From: Adiantum capillus-veneris
Taxonomy: Eukaryota > Streptophyta > Polypodiopsida > Polypodiales > Pteridaceae
Length of the DNA: 64,000 nucleotides
Assembly (NCBI GenBank): GCA_014529385.2
Contig: CM043969.1
Location: 37,569,922-37,633,921, forward strand
Reading direction: 5' to 3'
The notes below the pieces were generated by a model, which saw only the letters and a program-made list of their open reading frames with translations, was not told the DNA's origin and made no database searches. Positions 30,601-41,002 of this stretch are shown piece by piece (within the stretch, counting starts at the first letter, position 1; each line of letters opens with the position of its first letter). Both the position numbers and the translations under genes were made by a program.

Positions 30601-32991
30601 CGGTTTATTCCATTGTCTTCGCAGCTTCTTTATCCATTACAGCAAGTGGCAAAGCATGACCCATTGCAATGGGATGACAAGTGTGAAGAAGTGTTTCAAG
30701 AGGTGAAAGAGGTGTTAGGGGGTTTGTCAGCCATGCAGGCTCCTGATTGGGAGAAAGTTTTTTATGTAAATCCATCAGTAGGGGATGATGCCATTGGAGC
30801 TATGCTATTGCAAAAGGGGAAGGGCAGCCATTATATGAGGCCAGTGTATTGTGCAAGCCGAGTGAAGTTGGTAGCGGAGAGAAAGTTATCGGAAGTAGAG
30901 CTAGTGATGGCCAGTGTAATATTTGCTTGTCGACGATTTCGTCATTACTTGCTACCACGGCCTTTTGTTTTCTTGACGAGTTATGCCTTTTTGCCACAGT
31001 TAATTAATGGTATTAACATGTCAAATGTGGTGAAGAAATGGGTAATTGAGCTGCAAGAGTTTGAGTTCTCTTTTCTAGTGGAAGATAGTACAAGGGCTAC
31101 CCTAGCTGATTTGTTGACCTACAAGGAGAATCCCCTTATTGTTAAGGAAGAGGTGGTGAGAAAGGTAGTTGAAGAAGTGCCACAGATCAGCAATGCACAT
31201 GTGTTGTTCTTTGATGGTTCATACAGAAAGAGCCATGATGCAGCTTCAGGGGGTATAGCACTTTATGATCCAGAGGGGAAGCTAGTATGCAAGAGAGGGT
31301 TCAAATTGGATGCGCATAGTAACAATGAGGCTGAATATGCTACATTGGAAGCCGGATTACACATTTGTTTGAAGCATGGGGTTCGAAGGTTGAGCATAAA
31401 AGGTGATGCCTTGTTAGTGGTGAAGCAAGTGCTGGGTGTGTGGAAGAGCAAGAACACCTCATTGAAGGAAATGTGCTTTAGAATTAAAGGCCTGTTAAAA
31501 AAGTTTGAAGCATGGAGCATCAGACACATTGAACGTGCTCTAAATGGAGAGGCACATGAAGCAGCTCAAGGCATGATTGGGGAGCTATTCGTGTTGAGGA
31601 CCAATTTACCTCTTTATCATGGCCGGGAAAGTTTGGCTCAAGAAGAGGAGTTTTTGCTAACAGGAATCATTCCAAAGGAGATTCAGAAGTCTAAGAAGTA
31701 TGGCTTTGTGCGTAGAGCATACAGGTACAAATTGATTGGTGATGTCTTATACATGAAAGGGGCTGATCTCGTGTTGAGACGTGTACCTTGGCGGGAGGAG
31801 CTTTACAGAGTGTTGGAAGAGAATCATGAAGGCGCATGTGGTGGCCATTTTGCTCTAAAGATCACCTTGCATAAGATTTTGCAAGAGGGGTATGTATGGC
31901 CTAGTTTGCACAAGGATGTTCACCATTGGTGTAGGTCTTGCAATAGGTGTCAAGCATTTGGGAAGAGAGTGTTGAAGCCAGAGCTACGAAAAACCATTAT
32001 GGCGTTTGATGTGTTTGAAAAGTGGGGGATTGATGCAATAGGCCCGTTACCTATCACAAGCAGGGGCAAAAGCTATATCTTGACGGCAGTGGACTATCTC
32101 TCTAGATGGGCAGAGGCTATAGCAGTAAAACAAATCACTGCAAAGGATGTGGCAAAATTTGTGTATGATGAAATATGTTGCAAGTTTGGGGTGCCATTAG
32201 AGCTACTTTCAGATAAGGGGCCAGGATTTAGGGCTAAACTGCTAGACTTCTTATGCACAAAGATGAAGATTAGGCACCAGCATACCACTCCTTATTACCC
32301 GCAGTGTAATGGCTTAAATGAAAGATTTAATGGTGAGTTGGTACAAATTCTTTCTAAAGTGACAGAGCACCAAGGAAAGAATTGGGATTTGGAATTGCCT
32401 AGTGCATTATGGGCTTACCGTACTTCGGTGAAGACAGGTACAGGGTTTACTCCATTTCATTTGGTGTATGGAAAGGAAGCACTATTGCCTGCGGAGGTAG
32501 AGTTGCCTGCGGTCAAGATGTTAGAGAAGTTTCTTGGGTCGCCTAGTGATGCATTCAAAGAGAGGCTCTTGCAGTTACAAGAGGTCCAGTTGGATAGGAT
32601 GAGCGCATTGGAGCATTATGGGCAGATGCAGGATAAGGCTTTGGCAAAGATAAATGAAAAGGTTAAAAGTAAGGGTATCAAGAAACATGACTTGGTTTTG
32701 CGCTACAACAGCAAACTGGATAACACCTTGCAAAAGAAGTTTCAAATTAAGTGGGAAGGCCCTTTCAAGGTAGTGGAGTGTTTCCCGAATGGTACATATC
32801 AGTTGGCTAACCTGGATGGGATTTTACATACGTCAAGGGTAAATGGATTGCGTCTTAAGTTGTATCATGCCAGGTTGATGATGGTGGAGCAAGATGAGCT
32901 GTCTGTGGATCAAGCTGTGTTGGTGAGGGATGAGGAGACCTGTGATGCGGCGAGTCTCATATCTCTCTTTGCTGCTGCTGATCATGAATGA
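27640..32991 (+). CDS. Element I Gag-Pol polyprotein, Tat-lineage with second RNase H
   Basis: A single 1783-residue frame starting at CCATGG. Order: Gag (1-200, 'YPEFHGRSDEDVEDFLEKM'); CCHC knuckle 'CYNCGELGHISPQC' (about 289-302); basic linker; aspartic protease with 'YVDGGAQICVI' (D about 499); RT with 'SPVVVSPKKDGKWRICVDF' and catalytic 'AFMDDFCVYS' (901-902); the element's own RNase H (about 1010-1150); a second, archaeal-type RNase H with 'LFFDGSYRK' and 'AHSNNEAEYATLEAGL' (from about 1188); integrase with an HHCC zinc region (about 1398-1440) and catalytic D1465, D1525, E1561, a canonical D,D-35-E spacing. The additional RNase H is a hallmark of the Tat/Ogre clade. No stop or frameshift. 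Expected to make virus-like particles, cDNA and integration complexes. Confidence 0.95.
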   Translation: MAFSYPEFHGRSDEDVEDFLEKMEVACISNQIHDPTQMLRLLQICLKSDARVWSKAFEEELRVADPPVRLSWDNLRAGLEVEFVKIEDPDKVWQEVQALVQKEGEPVDAYIRKFSLAWERMCKALAPQVPPPDMMKKDRFLAGLWENIRWRVELKKPRTYEDALEVARNKEWKLRKMSQLGVESLPMRSEFQPIESLQGRMSGVHHEPVVPVTTQVMPAVVTTAVQDDGLRQDMRQVVDLMKNLSLNMLGQVGNNRGRGRFANQPGGEERPRNGVGQSNSRFWRQTPTCYNCGELGHISPQCDKPPRMGGDMYPFPRQVLTRSNDYGIEIKGDEGTSGLTQEEKGKTKVLSVVTLEKASKLEDTLVMPIGKRTTEDKEGRSAPGPSKKKGKSHEGEDVKAKRKRRARRKFHVSDFPLGDGQLSYDLKEDLTSRKADVTFGQLIEMVPKLKRQWKRMVNPMEKEPERGSVKVLAMDELPDICPIVDVWHKRKNLGQGYVDGGAQICVITHSYVEKMGLTVAGVSGFRIRLANHQKVKCLGVVKSLEVEAYDAKAVVDFHVMPAGLGAYPIILGRPWLRAVGAVQDWRHGTISLYGKTGTKKLYNMDTRKRLEELYEDEDESSDEDSSTVTDEDSDSTTNSDEDADVAFLLMDKEIQEFGLVAFANGVEDESEGPYEVIEGLMQTKVELSKKQELMTQMISGDLSTMEKDIYLHMLASFPDLFITSYEEIRGFKGEEMHIELKEGAKPVRQRLRRMGQEQMEALREEVDKLLKAGFIVPVETTEWVSPVVVSPKKDGKWRICVDFKPLNAATKKNPYPLPFIDQILDSVAGFERYSVCDGFSGYFQLKIALKDRTKTTFITPWGCYCYTVLPFGLSNGPSFYQERANWVLEPFIGSCVKAFMDDFCVYSSRAEHHEKLQMVLARYDECGGQLNPKKCHLAQPRVKLLGHMVSENGIEADPDKVKSIILLPSPTSTKQLATFIHKVKYMARFIPLSSQLLYPLQQVAKHDPLQWDDKCEEVFQEVKEVLGGLSAMQAPDWEKVFYVNPSVGDDAIGAMLLQKGKGSHYMRPVYCASRVKLVAERKLSEVELVMASVIFACRRFRHYLLPRPFVFLTSYAFLPQLINGINMSNVVKKWVIELQEFEFSFLVEDSTRATLADLLTYKENPLIVKEEVVRKVVEEVPQISNAHVLFFDGSYRKSHDAASGGIALYDPEGKLVCKRGFKLDAHSNNEAEYATLEAGLHICLKHGVRRLSIKGDALLVVKQVLGVWKSKNTSLKEMCFRIKGLLKKFEAWSIRHIERALNGEAHEAAQGMIGELFVLRTNLPLYHGRESLAQEEEFLLTGIIPKEIQKSKKYGFVRRAYRYKLIGDVLYMKGADLVLRRVPWREELYRVLEENHEGACGGHFALKITLHKILQEGYVWPSLHKDVHHWCRSCNRCQAFGKRVLKPELRKTIMAFDVFEKWGIDAIGPLPITSRGKSYILTAVDYLSRWAEAIAVKQITAKDVAKFVYDEICCKFGVPLELLSDKGPGFRAKLLDFLCTKMKIRHQHTTPYYPQCNGLNERFNGELVQILSKVTEHQGKNWDLELPSALWAYRTSVKTGTGFTPFHLVYGKEALLPAEVELPAVKMLEKFLGSPSDAFKERLLQLQEVQLDRMSALEHYGQMQDKALAKINEKVKSKGIKKHDLVLRYNSKLDNTLQKKFQIKWEGPFKVVECFPNGTYQLANLDGILHTSRVNGLRLKLYHARLMMVEQDELSVDQAVLVRDEETCDAASLISLFAAADHE

Positions 32992-33019
32992 TCTAGCAGG
33001 CTAGGGGATGGGCAAATTA

Positions 33020-34162
33020 TGTCAGGAGTTTTTTGGAGCAAGGAATTGCGCATATGTACATATACATGCATGGTGCATCAAATAAAGGATTGCCCATTTT
33101 TCAGAGCCAGGTGGTTACGTGGGGCCCACATGTGTACAGGTAGGACAGCATGTACATAGTGCAGCGATTTTCACTATTATCAGTATTAGTGTGTTTTTTC
33201 TACAATAATGAGGAGTTGGTAGCGCGTAAAACTTCTCGAGGAAGCTATCCGCGGGCCGACGACGTGAGGTCAGCAGGTGAGTCAGATGGCATCTAGTGGC
33301 GTCAGGAGGGCGAACGAGGTCAATATTTGCACGCGGATGAGGACGGACACAACGTGGGTGTTTTCTTGTGAGAGTTATGCAGAAAGGTCATCATTAGGAC
33401 CACTTTTTGGGGCCACTTCACGTGGTGGCGAGATGCATTATTGGAAAAAAGCTGAGTGCCAGGTGTGCGAATGATGCAAAAAGGTGACAACTATGCACTG
33501 CGAGGTCAGTTTTTGGCCTATTCGGGGTCCGTTTGAGGTCATCTAAAAGGCCAACGGTGCCCAACTAAAAAAGCTAAGTGTGGGAACTGAAAAAACAGAG
33601 AGAAGACCAGAAAAAACGTGGAGAAGAGAGGAGGAACAGCCGCAACTGTGTTTTTGCTCATTTTGGAGCCTGTTTTGGCCGTAAACTGCTCATCCGATGT
33701 CGGATTTGAGCACTTTGACATTGTAGACTGGGGTTTTGGGCCGTTCCAGACGCGATGGCGCCGTCCATTTTGCCAAATTCCTCACTCTTTTTCTGTTGTT
33801 TTTCTGTGTAAGTTTCTCCTATGAGCGAAGTTTCTGCTCTAGTTTGTGATTGTATCTGGCTTATTTTACCTATATTGTGTGAGCTATTTGCCCCATTGGT
33901 GTTGGACCAAGCTCAATTGTATCTAAACATCAGAAATTCTCCTCTTTTGAGCTGAGTTTTTTTTGGGTGTGTGTGTGTGTGTGTCTCTGTGTGGAGTGGG
34001 GAAGTGGATAATCTCTCTCCTCTCACTCCATAGGTGTGTTTCCTGTCTCGGCCAGGTGTGTTGAGTAAGCCGAGTGGTTCCCCCTAGTGTGTGTGTGTAT
34101 CTTCCCAAGAGTGTGTGTCGGGTCGTTATAGAGGCGTTGTGTGTGTTTTCATCCCGCTCACA
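33020..34162 (+). repeat. Element I 3' LTR
   Basis: 1143 bp, nearly identical to the 5' copy, preceded by the purine-rich CTAGGGGATGGGCAAATTA (33001-33019). Confidence 0.95.
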
Positions 34163-35258
34163 ACGTTTGAAGATGAATGGTTTGCTAGAAGATGAAGAAT
34201 GCATTGCAGGTGTGTTTGATGAGTGTTCTTTTGTGGATACTATGCAAGATTTGGAGTGTTTAATGGATTGCAATTTGCGTATGGGAAGTGAGGTTGTGAA
34301 AGTTTGCTCAATAGAACTGTACAAGGTCATTGAGGATTTCAAAAATTCTCAAAGTGTTGATGCACGAGTGGAGACCAAGTATAAGTCTGAAAAGAAAGTG
34401 AAACCAGTGGCATTACCTCTACCAAAGAACTGTACGGATAAGATAGAACAAGCTGCTTTGCAACCTAGCCTTCGTGACCAAAGCAAGATTGGACACAAGT
34501 TCACACAGGATTCTTTGAAGGAGTTACAGGTTGGTTGCGAGGAAAGTTTGACAAAAAGCTGAAAAGATATGCTTTGAAGACATGCTTGCCAAACACGGAA
34601 AAGCTTTTGCATTTGAGCCTTCTGAGATAGGGTGTGTTGATCCATCCATTGTTGCTCCTATAGTGATCTTCACTATCCCTCATGTACCTTGGAACTTGAG
34701 GCCTATTCCTGTTCCAAACGCTCATTTGCCAAAACTCATTGAGTTGCTTAATGAAAAGATCAAGATGGGTATCTTGGAGTCTTCTTGTGCTCCATATTCA
34801 AATAGGTGGTTCACTGTTCCAAAGAAATATGGTTCTTTATGCTTTATTCAGGATATGCAACCTGTAAACAAGGTGACAATCAGAAATGTGGGTATAGGGC
34901 CAATTGTCGATGAGTTTGCAGAGGCATTTGCAGGAAGGGCAACATATTCTATGAAAGATTTGTACTCAAGGTATGATCAATTCCAACTAGCAATGGAAAG
35001 CAGGGACAAGGCAAGAAGGGGTGACTGATCAAGAGTTCAAAAGAATACGGAGAAAGGCCTATATAGTATGGATACTTTTTGAAAGATGGGTACTTATGAA
35101 AGCGTCCAAAACAAAGAAATGGAATGTCCCTGAGAGTGGTGAATGATAAGGACGCTCAAAATGAGCTTATGAAAAAGTTTCATGAGAGTCTTTATGCTGG
35201 ACATAGAGGTGTATGGGCCACCTTTACTAAAATGAAAGAGAGGTATTGGTGAAAAGGT
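34163..35258 (+). pseudogene. Element H: linker, RT N-terminus and integrase zinc region
   Basis: 34163-34560 continues the left frame ('CIAGVFDECSFVDTMQDLE'). 34582-35028 is the N-terminal RT: 'KLIELLNEKIKMGILESSC', 'APYSNRWFTVPKKYGSLCF', 'FAGRATYSMKDLYSRYDQF'. The text then stops before the catalytic DD box, and the RNase H is missing too: an internal deletion. At 35140-35258 the integrase zinc region begins ('HESLYAGHRGVWATFTKMKE'), with a TGA inside. Not functional. Confidence 0.75.
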
Positions 35259-36377
35259 ATGTATAAAGATGTATCTCACTTTGTGGAATCATGTGAAACC
35301 TATAAAATGTATTCAAATGTACGTCATGGTGATGGGTTGCACCCTACTTACCCATTGGCCATGCATTACAAGTGGGTAGTAGATATGGTTACAATGCCAT
35401 TGGGTTTATGGCAAATGAGATACATAGTGCTTGCAAGAGAAGACTTAACCAACCAAGTTGAAGGTCGTGCTCTAAGAACAAAAAGCACAGAAGGGATACG
35501 TAAGTTCCTCTTGGATAATGTAATTAGCCGTTATGGCTGTGTTGGGAAAATAACAACGGACAGGGGTGAGTTGGATGCTGACAAAGCAAGGGAGTTTTTC
35601 TCTAGGTTAGGCATTAAACTTGCTCTCACTACTGCATATAATCTTGATGGAAATGGAAAATCAGAGCGTGGGCATCCTCCTATCATTAAAGCTTTAGCTA
35701 AGGCCTGCAAAGGTAAAATGGGAGAGTGGCCTAGGTTGTTGCCTTATGCTTTATGGGCTGATCGTACAACTCATAGCTCGAATACTGGTTATATGTCTTT
35801 TGAGTTGATGTATGGTCAGAAACCTATAATGCCAATTGAGGATGTAATTCCCACATGGAATGCATTACCTTGGGAAGATGGAATGAGTAGGGAAGACCTT
35901 CTTGCTTTGCGCATACAACAATTAGAAAGAAGGCCCCAAGATATTGAGATTACAGTAGCACGATTGAAAGATGCAAGGTTAAAGAATAAGGACAGATTTG
36001 ATAAGAGGCATAGGCTCAGACCTAAAGCTATTGAGGAAGGTGATTGGGTGTTGGTGTATGACAGCAGTCTTGACAACCAACATTCAACAATAAGAAAGAT
36101 TTCAAAGAGATGGTTTGGTCCTTATGTGGTTCAGCATGTACATGGGAATGCAACTTATACCTTGCATGAATTAGATGGGACAAAAATGAAGATTCCCATT
36201 GCAGGGAAAAGAATCAAGTTATTCAAAAGAAGAGGTGATACAGATCCCTTTGATTCACAGGAAGGTCAGAATCAAGGCTCTGATGCAAATGGTATGGATG
36301 TGGATGAAGAACAAGAGGATGATGCGTTAGATTTTGTTGCAAGCGATGATGAAATCAACATGTATATGTTGACTTAA
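35259..36377 (+). pseudogene. Element H integrase
   Basis: A 372-codon open frame. The core has 'HYKWVVDMVTMPLGLWQMRY' (first D), 'RYGCVGKITTDRGELDADKA' (second D) and 'NLDGNGKSERGHPPI' (catalytic E). After it come 'LPYALWADRTTHSSNTGYMS' and 'RLKDARLKNKDRFDKRH', and a C-terminal 'GDWVLVYDSSLDNQHS'/'KRWFGPYVVQHVHGNATY' SH3-like part. It ends in an acidic tail ('MDVDEEQEDDALDF'). The zinc-binding cysteine block reads CETYKMYS, so the second cysteine is lost. Intact as a frame but its element is gutted. Confidence 0.82.
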
Positions 36378-36446
36378 ATGAAGACTGAACCTGCAAAAGA
36401 TATCTGTGGCATATGCCGGAGGATGTGCAGGTTTAGAGGGGGTGGA

Positions 36447-37433
36447 TGTCGTGCCATGGCACGTTCATAATGTGAAATTAAAATATCTACCTCACTCTTA
36501 ATGTTTATGATGTGTGGGACCAAATGATATAATGTACATAGTGTGATATATGCGAAATGAATTCCACGGTTGCAGTCGTGTACATACCTTGTCGGGCGAA
36601 TGAGGCTCTACATGTGGGACCATAAAATGCTTTTTCACATAAATATATGCATAATTTGCTTTGGGAATGTACAAATGTCAATTGTTTCGAAGTGGCATGC
36701 TCGTTTTGCCTAGAAAGTTCAATGCGGGCAATCTCGGCCAAAAATAGCAGGTTTTGTGCGCTGGCGTGAAAGACGTGTCCAAAGTGCTTACCAGGTGGGA
36801 AAATGAGGTTCAACATGAAATTTGAGCCCAATGGGATTTTTCCACAATTTTAGGGTTTTTTCCCAGCTCGTTTCGGCTTTTTACGGACTAAAAGTGACAT
36901 TTTTGTGCTAGAAATGGCCTAAAAATGGTCAAAAATAGCCTTCAAAATGCTCAAAATAGCTCAAAATGCCACATCAACGACGTTGGCATTATTGCTCAAG
37001 CTGTGTGGGAAATTTTAGAGCCAAGAATGAGCTCATTTGGGTACATGAGTAAGGAGATACAGCCATTCCTTTAGAGGGTGCTTGTGCAGTCCCGTGCTGC
37101 TTCCACTACATGGTTGAGGCTGTGAGGCCTCCAATTAGGGTTTCCCTTCTTCAAATAACTACTTGGGCTTCTCCAATGAAGTACTGAAGCTTCCATGAAA
37201 TGGTCACGACGAAGAATCGAAGCATAAATTTAGGGTTTTTAATAGGTCAGATGAGCACTGCATCTGTGCAATTGAGAGCGAGGCTACACCTAATCTTCAC
37301 ACACACAAGAGTTTTGAGTTAGTATTGGTTCTTTTTCAAAGTGGAGCTTTCATGGCTAGAGTTTTGTTCTTTTTTAGTGTGTTTTTGGCTTCAAATCGTC
37401 TACGCCTTGCTTGATTTTGCTATGAATCCTCAC
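36447..37433 (+). repeat. Element H 3' LTR (right end approximate)
   Basis: Starts TGTCGTGCCATGGCACG right after AGAGGGGGTGGA, a good polypurine tract. The right end is uncertain: ATCCTCACA near 37433 is a plausible CA terminus, followed by about 50 bases that match nothing here. Carries the text shared with the inverted duplication in B (about 36630-36711). No coding sequence. Confidence 0.6.
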
Positions 37434-37483
37434 AGTCAGAGGCCCGACGCTTTCCTAGTCGCACTGCGCACTTCTTGACACCG

Positions 37484-37542
37484 TGTAAAAACGTCTGCAA
37501 AATCCGTATGTGGCATATTGGTTGACCGTTCCTCGAAGCTCC
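37484..37542 (-). pseudogene. Element J, small left part (RNase H/integrase spacer)
   Basis: The minus-strand text matches 13963-14022 of B. It continues at 45243 after G is removed: 'CTCGAAGCTCCT' at the left and 'CCTATGACGTATCGCGG' at the right overlap by CCT. Confidence 0.78.
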
Positions 37543-37737
37543 TGTTTTTGGGGTATAAAGCCCAATGTGGTCGCCCAGGTAAGTGGGCGGGCCGCCAGGT
37601 ATGTACACATATTCTTTTGTAAAAACCTAATAAGAACTCACTATGCTCTACACATTACAGTAGAGCGAGTTCACCATATCGTCGTGCTCTTCTTCTCGCA
37701 CTCTCTCTCGCGTCACACTTCCGCTCGTACTCCTTCA
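37543..37737 (+). repeat. Element G 5' LTR
   Basis: 195 bp, TGTTTTTGGGG...CTCCTTCA. Differs from the right LTR at about three places: two extra T plus two substitutions. Followed by AC and TGGTATCAGAGC. Confidence 0.88.
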
Positions 37738-37739
37738 AC

Positions 37740-37751
37740 TGGTATCAGAGC
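37740..37751 (+). other. Element G primer binding site (initiator tRNA-Met)
   Basis: TGGTATCAGAGC, two bases after the 5' LTR. Standard for plant copia elements. Confidence 0.92.
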
Positions 37752-38849
37752 TCAGATCGAGGCTCGGGGCAGCATTTGCAGGTAGCCAGAGTCACCTGCT
37801 CAGATTGGAGTGAGATTCGACAGGCGAAGACATGGCCCCAATTCCTGTGGGATAGCCCGAAGGGCTGGGTGTTCTCAGAATTTCATTCTGAGGTTATCTC
37901 GGCCACCGTTTGGCTTCGACAGAGTTCTGCGCAGGCCATTTTCGACTACGTGGTCACGGCGGGTGCAGATCAGACTCTGCAAATTTGGGGTTTCGGCCTA
38001 CGACTGCAAGTGCTGAGGATATCTACACTTCCAGAGTGCTGATTTGTGGCTGTCTACACAACAAAGGACGGCTCACAGTTCTTGGAGGCATGTCACATAC
38101 GACAGGGGCGCACCTACACACAGACTGTAGGCGACATCCACTAGTTCATCAGGTAGCTTGTGTTTGCTGCTTGGTATTCCAGATTTCATCCTGACATTGC
38201 AGGTACTTCCACATGGGATGTATTGTCAGAGATGATGTATGTCTGTTGAGGGTTTGCTGGCTGTGAGTCACGCAGCAAACAACAGCCGCAGCGGTTACAG
38301 CATATAGTGGGAAATTTGTGGATGTATGACTTTGTGGGAAGTCTATGTATTGTCAAATTTACTGCAGCCTTTGTTGAGGGTCGAGTGAGGTTTTATTGAG
38401 CTGGGGGATTCTCGAATGTTGAGATCCTTTCGGTGATACAGGTCTTGGAGCGATCCCTCGAGCACCCTTAGATAGGCAGCTAGGATGTATTGACTGTGAG
38501 TTAGACAGTTGGGATTGCATCTTTTCTTTACTGCCGTTGAGGCATTGTCGCAGTCTATGCTTACAAGACAGTGAGAGACAGGACAACGCAGGACAGTGAG
38601 AGACAGTACAGGTGCAGGACAGGTTTACCCACAGCTTACAATGTTAGAGAGATAGTGGTTTTTTGAGCTGTTTTTGGTCTGTCTTTGAGTACACCAGAGT
38701 CATTTTACAAAGGAGACTCTGCTGAAATTTTTGCAAAATCTGAAGCTTTCTTGGTTCATTTGACAGGTTGATATTGGTTCAGAGGTCAGTTTACAGGGGA
38801 AACTCTGCCGAATTTTTCCCAGGAAAGTAAACTACTGTGAAGCGTAGCT
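37752..38849 (+). other. Element G leader region, no gene seen
   Basis: About 1.1 kb between primer site and gag. The text near 38380-38440 (GAGGTTTTATTGAGCTGGGGG-like, split over a line) resembles 27000-27050 in the I leader, so the two share a short dispersed segment. A CAGGACAG-type tandem stretch is at 38560-38625. Confidence 0.55.
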
Positions 38850-40168
38850 ATGGCTGGATCACAGGACACTGCTCTTTACAATATCAAGAAGCTGGATGGA
38901 ACCAATTTCCCATTGTGGAAGAAGCAGATTTGGCACGTGTTGGTACAAAAGAAGCAGATAAAACCTATAAAGCTCAAGGGATAAAACCAGAAGATATGGA
39001 CGAAGATGAATGGAGCGAAATGGATGAATTGGTACTTTCTACCATTATGCTGACTTTGGCAGAAAGCGTTTACTTCAATGTAGCAGACGAGATGTCGACT
39101 TATCAAGCATGGTTAAAGCTGAGTGATCTTTATGAGAAGCAGAGTGCAGCTTCACAGGTATACTGGCTTAAGAAGCTTGTTGACTTGAAGATGAAAGAAG
39201 GGACACCTATGTCCAATCATCTGAATGAATTCAACACAATCTACAGTCAATTGTCAGCTCAAGGTGTCAAGTTTGATGAACCTGTTAGAGCTATGTTCCT
39301 GTTGATCACATTGCCGGAAAGTTGGGATACTTTTCGCACAGCTTTGAGTAATTCTGCACCTCCAGATGGTTTGAACATAGCAGGTGTAGAAGGAAGTCTG
39401 CTTACTGAAGAAACCAATAGAAAAACAATGGACAAAGGCAAAGGAACAGCTTTAGTTGTAAGGGGAAGGACCAAAGAAAAGTACAAATGTGGAAAGAGGA
39501 ATCAGTCTCGTAGCAAGTCTCGCAGTGCTAAAGGCAAGAGTGACATAGAATGCTACCATTGTGGCAAGAAGGGTCACATGAAAAGAGACTGTAGAGAATG
39601 GAAAGCAGAAAAAGGCAAAGAGAAAGCTGAAGACCATGGTGAGAAGAACAAGTCCTCAGTGAAGATTCAAGAAATAAATGTGACAAACACTGTTGCAAAG
39701 GATGACAGTCTACTGTCAGGAGACATCTACTTTTTGAAGAATACAATGGACTCAGCTCTTCTTACAGCATCTGATGGAAATGCACTGAGTCACTGGATTA
39801 TAGACTCAGAGGCATCACTTCATGTGTCTCCAAACAAGGAGTGGTTTACCTCTTATGTGACCACTAAAGATCATGTTTGGCTAGGCAATGCGCAGACATG
39901 TGAGATCTTAGGTGTTGGAGATGTTCAATTGAAGTTTCAGAATGGCTCTTCTTTCACGCTGAAGAATGTGAGACATGTTCCCGCAATTACAAAGAGCTTG
40001 ATCAACACAGGTTTACTTCATGATGCTGGCTACGTCACCACTTTTGGACAGAACATGTGGAAGATATCCAAGGGTTCTATGACAGTAGCACATGGAGTAA
40101 AGTCTGGAGGACTTTACATGATTTATGTATCAAATGTCTCTAAAAATGTAATCAATGTAACCGAGTAG
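38850..40168 (+). pseudogene. Element G copia Gag and protease
   Basis: The ATG at 38850 begins 'MAGSQDTALYNIKKLDGTNF', a normal copia Gag start, but a frameshift near 38940-38990 moves the rest to another frame. The long frame then has UBN2-type Gag text ('STYQAWLKLSDLYEKQSAAS', 'LNEFNTIYSQLSAQG'), a CCHC knuckle 'CYHCGKKGHMKRDC' (39551-39592) and the protease block 'HWIIDSEASLHVSP', in which the active-site DSG has become DSE. It ends at a TAG before the integrase. Confidence 0.88.
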
Positions 40169-40171
40169 TCG

Positions 40172-40970
40172 AACGTTTCTTTGTGGCATAGCCGGTTAGG
40201 ACATATGTCCAAGAAGGGAATGGAAATCTTGTCTCGTTCTGGTTATTTGCCTGGCTTGTCATTTAATGATTTTGAATTCTGTGAACATTGTCTGTATGGT
40301 AAGCAAACACAGCAGCCACATAAGCATAGAACCAGTAGAAGAGATACACAGTTGGCACTTGTTCATAGTGATTTGTGTGGACCTATGCCTAACCTATCTC
40401 TAGGGGGAGCTTCTTACTTTATGACATTTATAGATGATTACTCGAGGAAAGTATAGGTTTACTTTCTCAAGCACAAGGATGAAGCATTTAGTGTTTTCAA
40501 AACGTTTGTGACACTTGTGGAGAATCAGAGTGGCAAGAAGCTTAAATGCTTACGCACTGACAATGGTGGAGAGTATGTTTCAAAGGCCTTTCAGGACTTT
40601 TGTGAGTCAAAAGGTATAAAACGTGAACTTACTGCTCCTTACAATCCTCCTCAAAATGGTGTTGTTGAGAGGATGAATAGGACCATACAAGAGAAGGTCA
40701 GAAGTATGTTGTCTAATGTACAACTGCCAAATGGGTTTTGGGCAGAAGCTGTATCAACAGCTGTTCATCTTATAAATAGCATAGTTACCCGGAACGCGGA
40801 ACGGGAACGACGACGGGATCCCCGCGGAACGGGAGGTATAAAAAACACCCAAATAGTGCATTTTTTAGCTTCTTGTGTTTAAATACAAGGAGTATTAGAG
40901 TGCTTTAACTCTAATACTCACAAAAAACTCGTATTGAAGACCATTCAATCTTGCTATGACTAGATGATGT

Positions 40971-41002
<32 letters not shown>

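Larger units (their letters stand above)
25434..34162 (+). mobile_element. Element I: intact young Tat-type Ty3/gypsy retrotransposon
   Basis: 8.73 kb with two 1143-bp LTRs (25434-26576 and 33020-34162). By eye they differ at three positions (near 25515, 25539 and 25694 of the left copy), so identity is about 99.7 percent and insertion was recent. Flanks are AGACGT on the left and ACGTTT on the right, giving a 4-bp ACGT duplication; removing I restores an open frame of H. It has a TGGCGCC-type primer site, one uninterrupted gag-pol frame and a polypurine tract. It is the only element in the window that looks capable of coding all its proteins. Confidence 0.95.
25251..37433 (+). mobile_element. 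Element H: Ty3/gypsy retrotransposon of a fungus-like lineage, interrupted by I
   Basis: Coding text at 25251-25433 joins that at 34163-34560 in one frame if I is removed: '...VNSVQRR' ends at 25433 and 'LKMNGLLEDEE' begins at 34163. RT and integrase remnants follow, then a purine tract (TTTAGAGGGGGTGGA) and an LTR start at 36447. The 5' end is missing. RT and integrase word patterns ('PHVPWNLRPIPVPNAHL', 'QDMQPVNKVTIRNVGIGPI') recall Ty3-type elements common in basidiomycete genomes; that is memory of the family, not a search. Confidence 0.78.

Noticed and set aside
37545-37751. tRNA gene suggested by TGGTATCAGAGC
   Set aside because: It is only the primer binding site complementary to initiator tRNA-Met; no cloverleaf around it.
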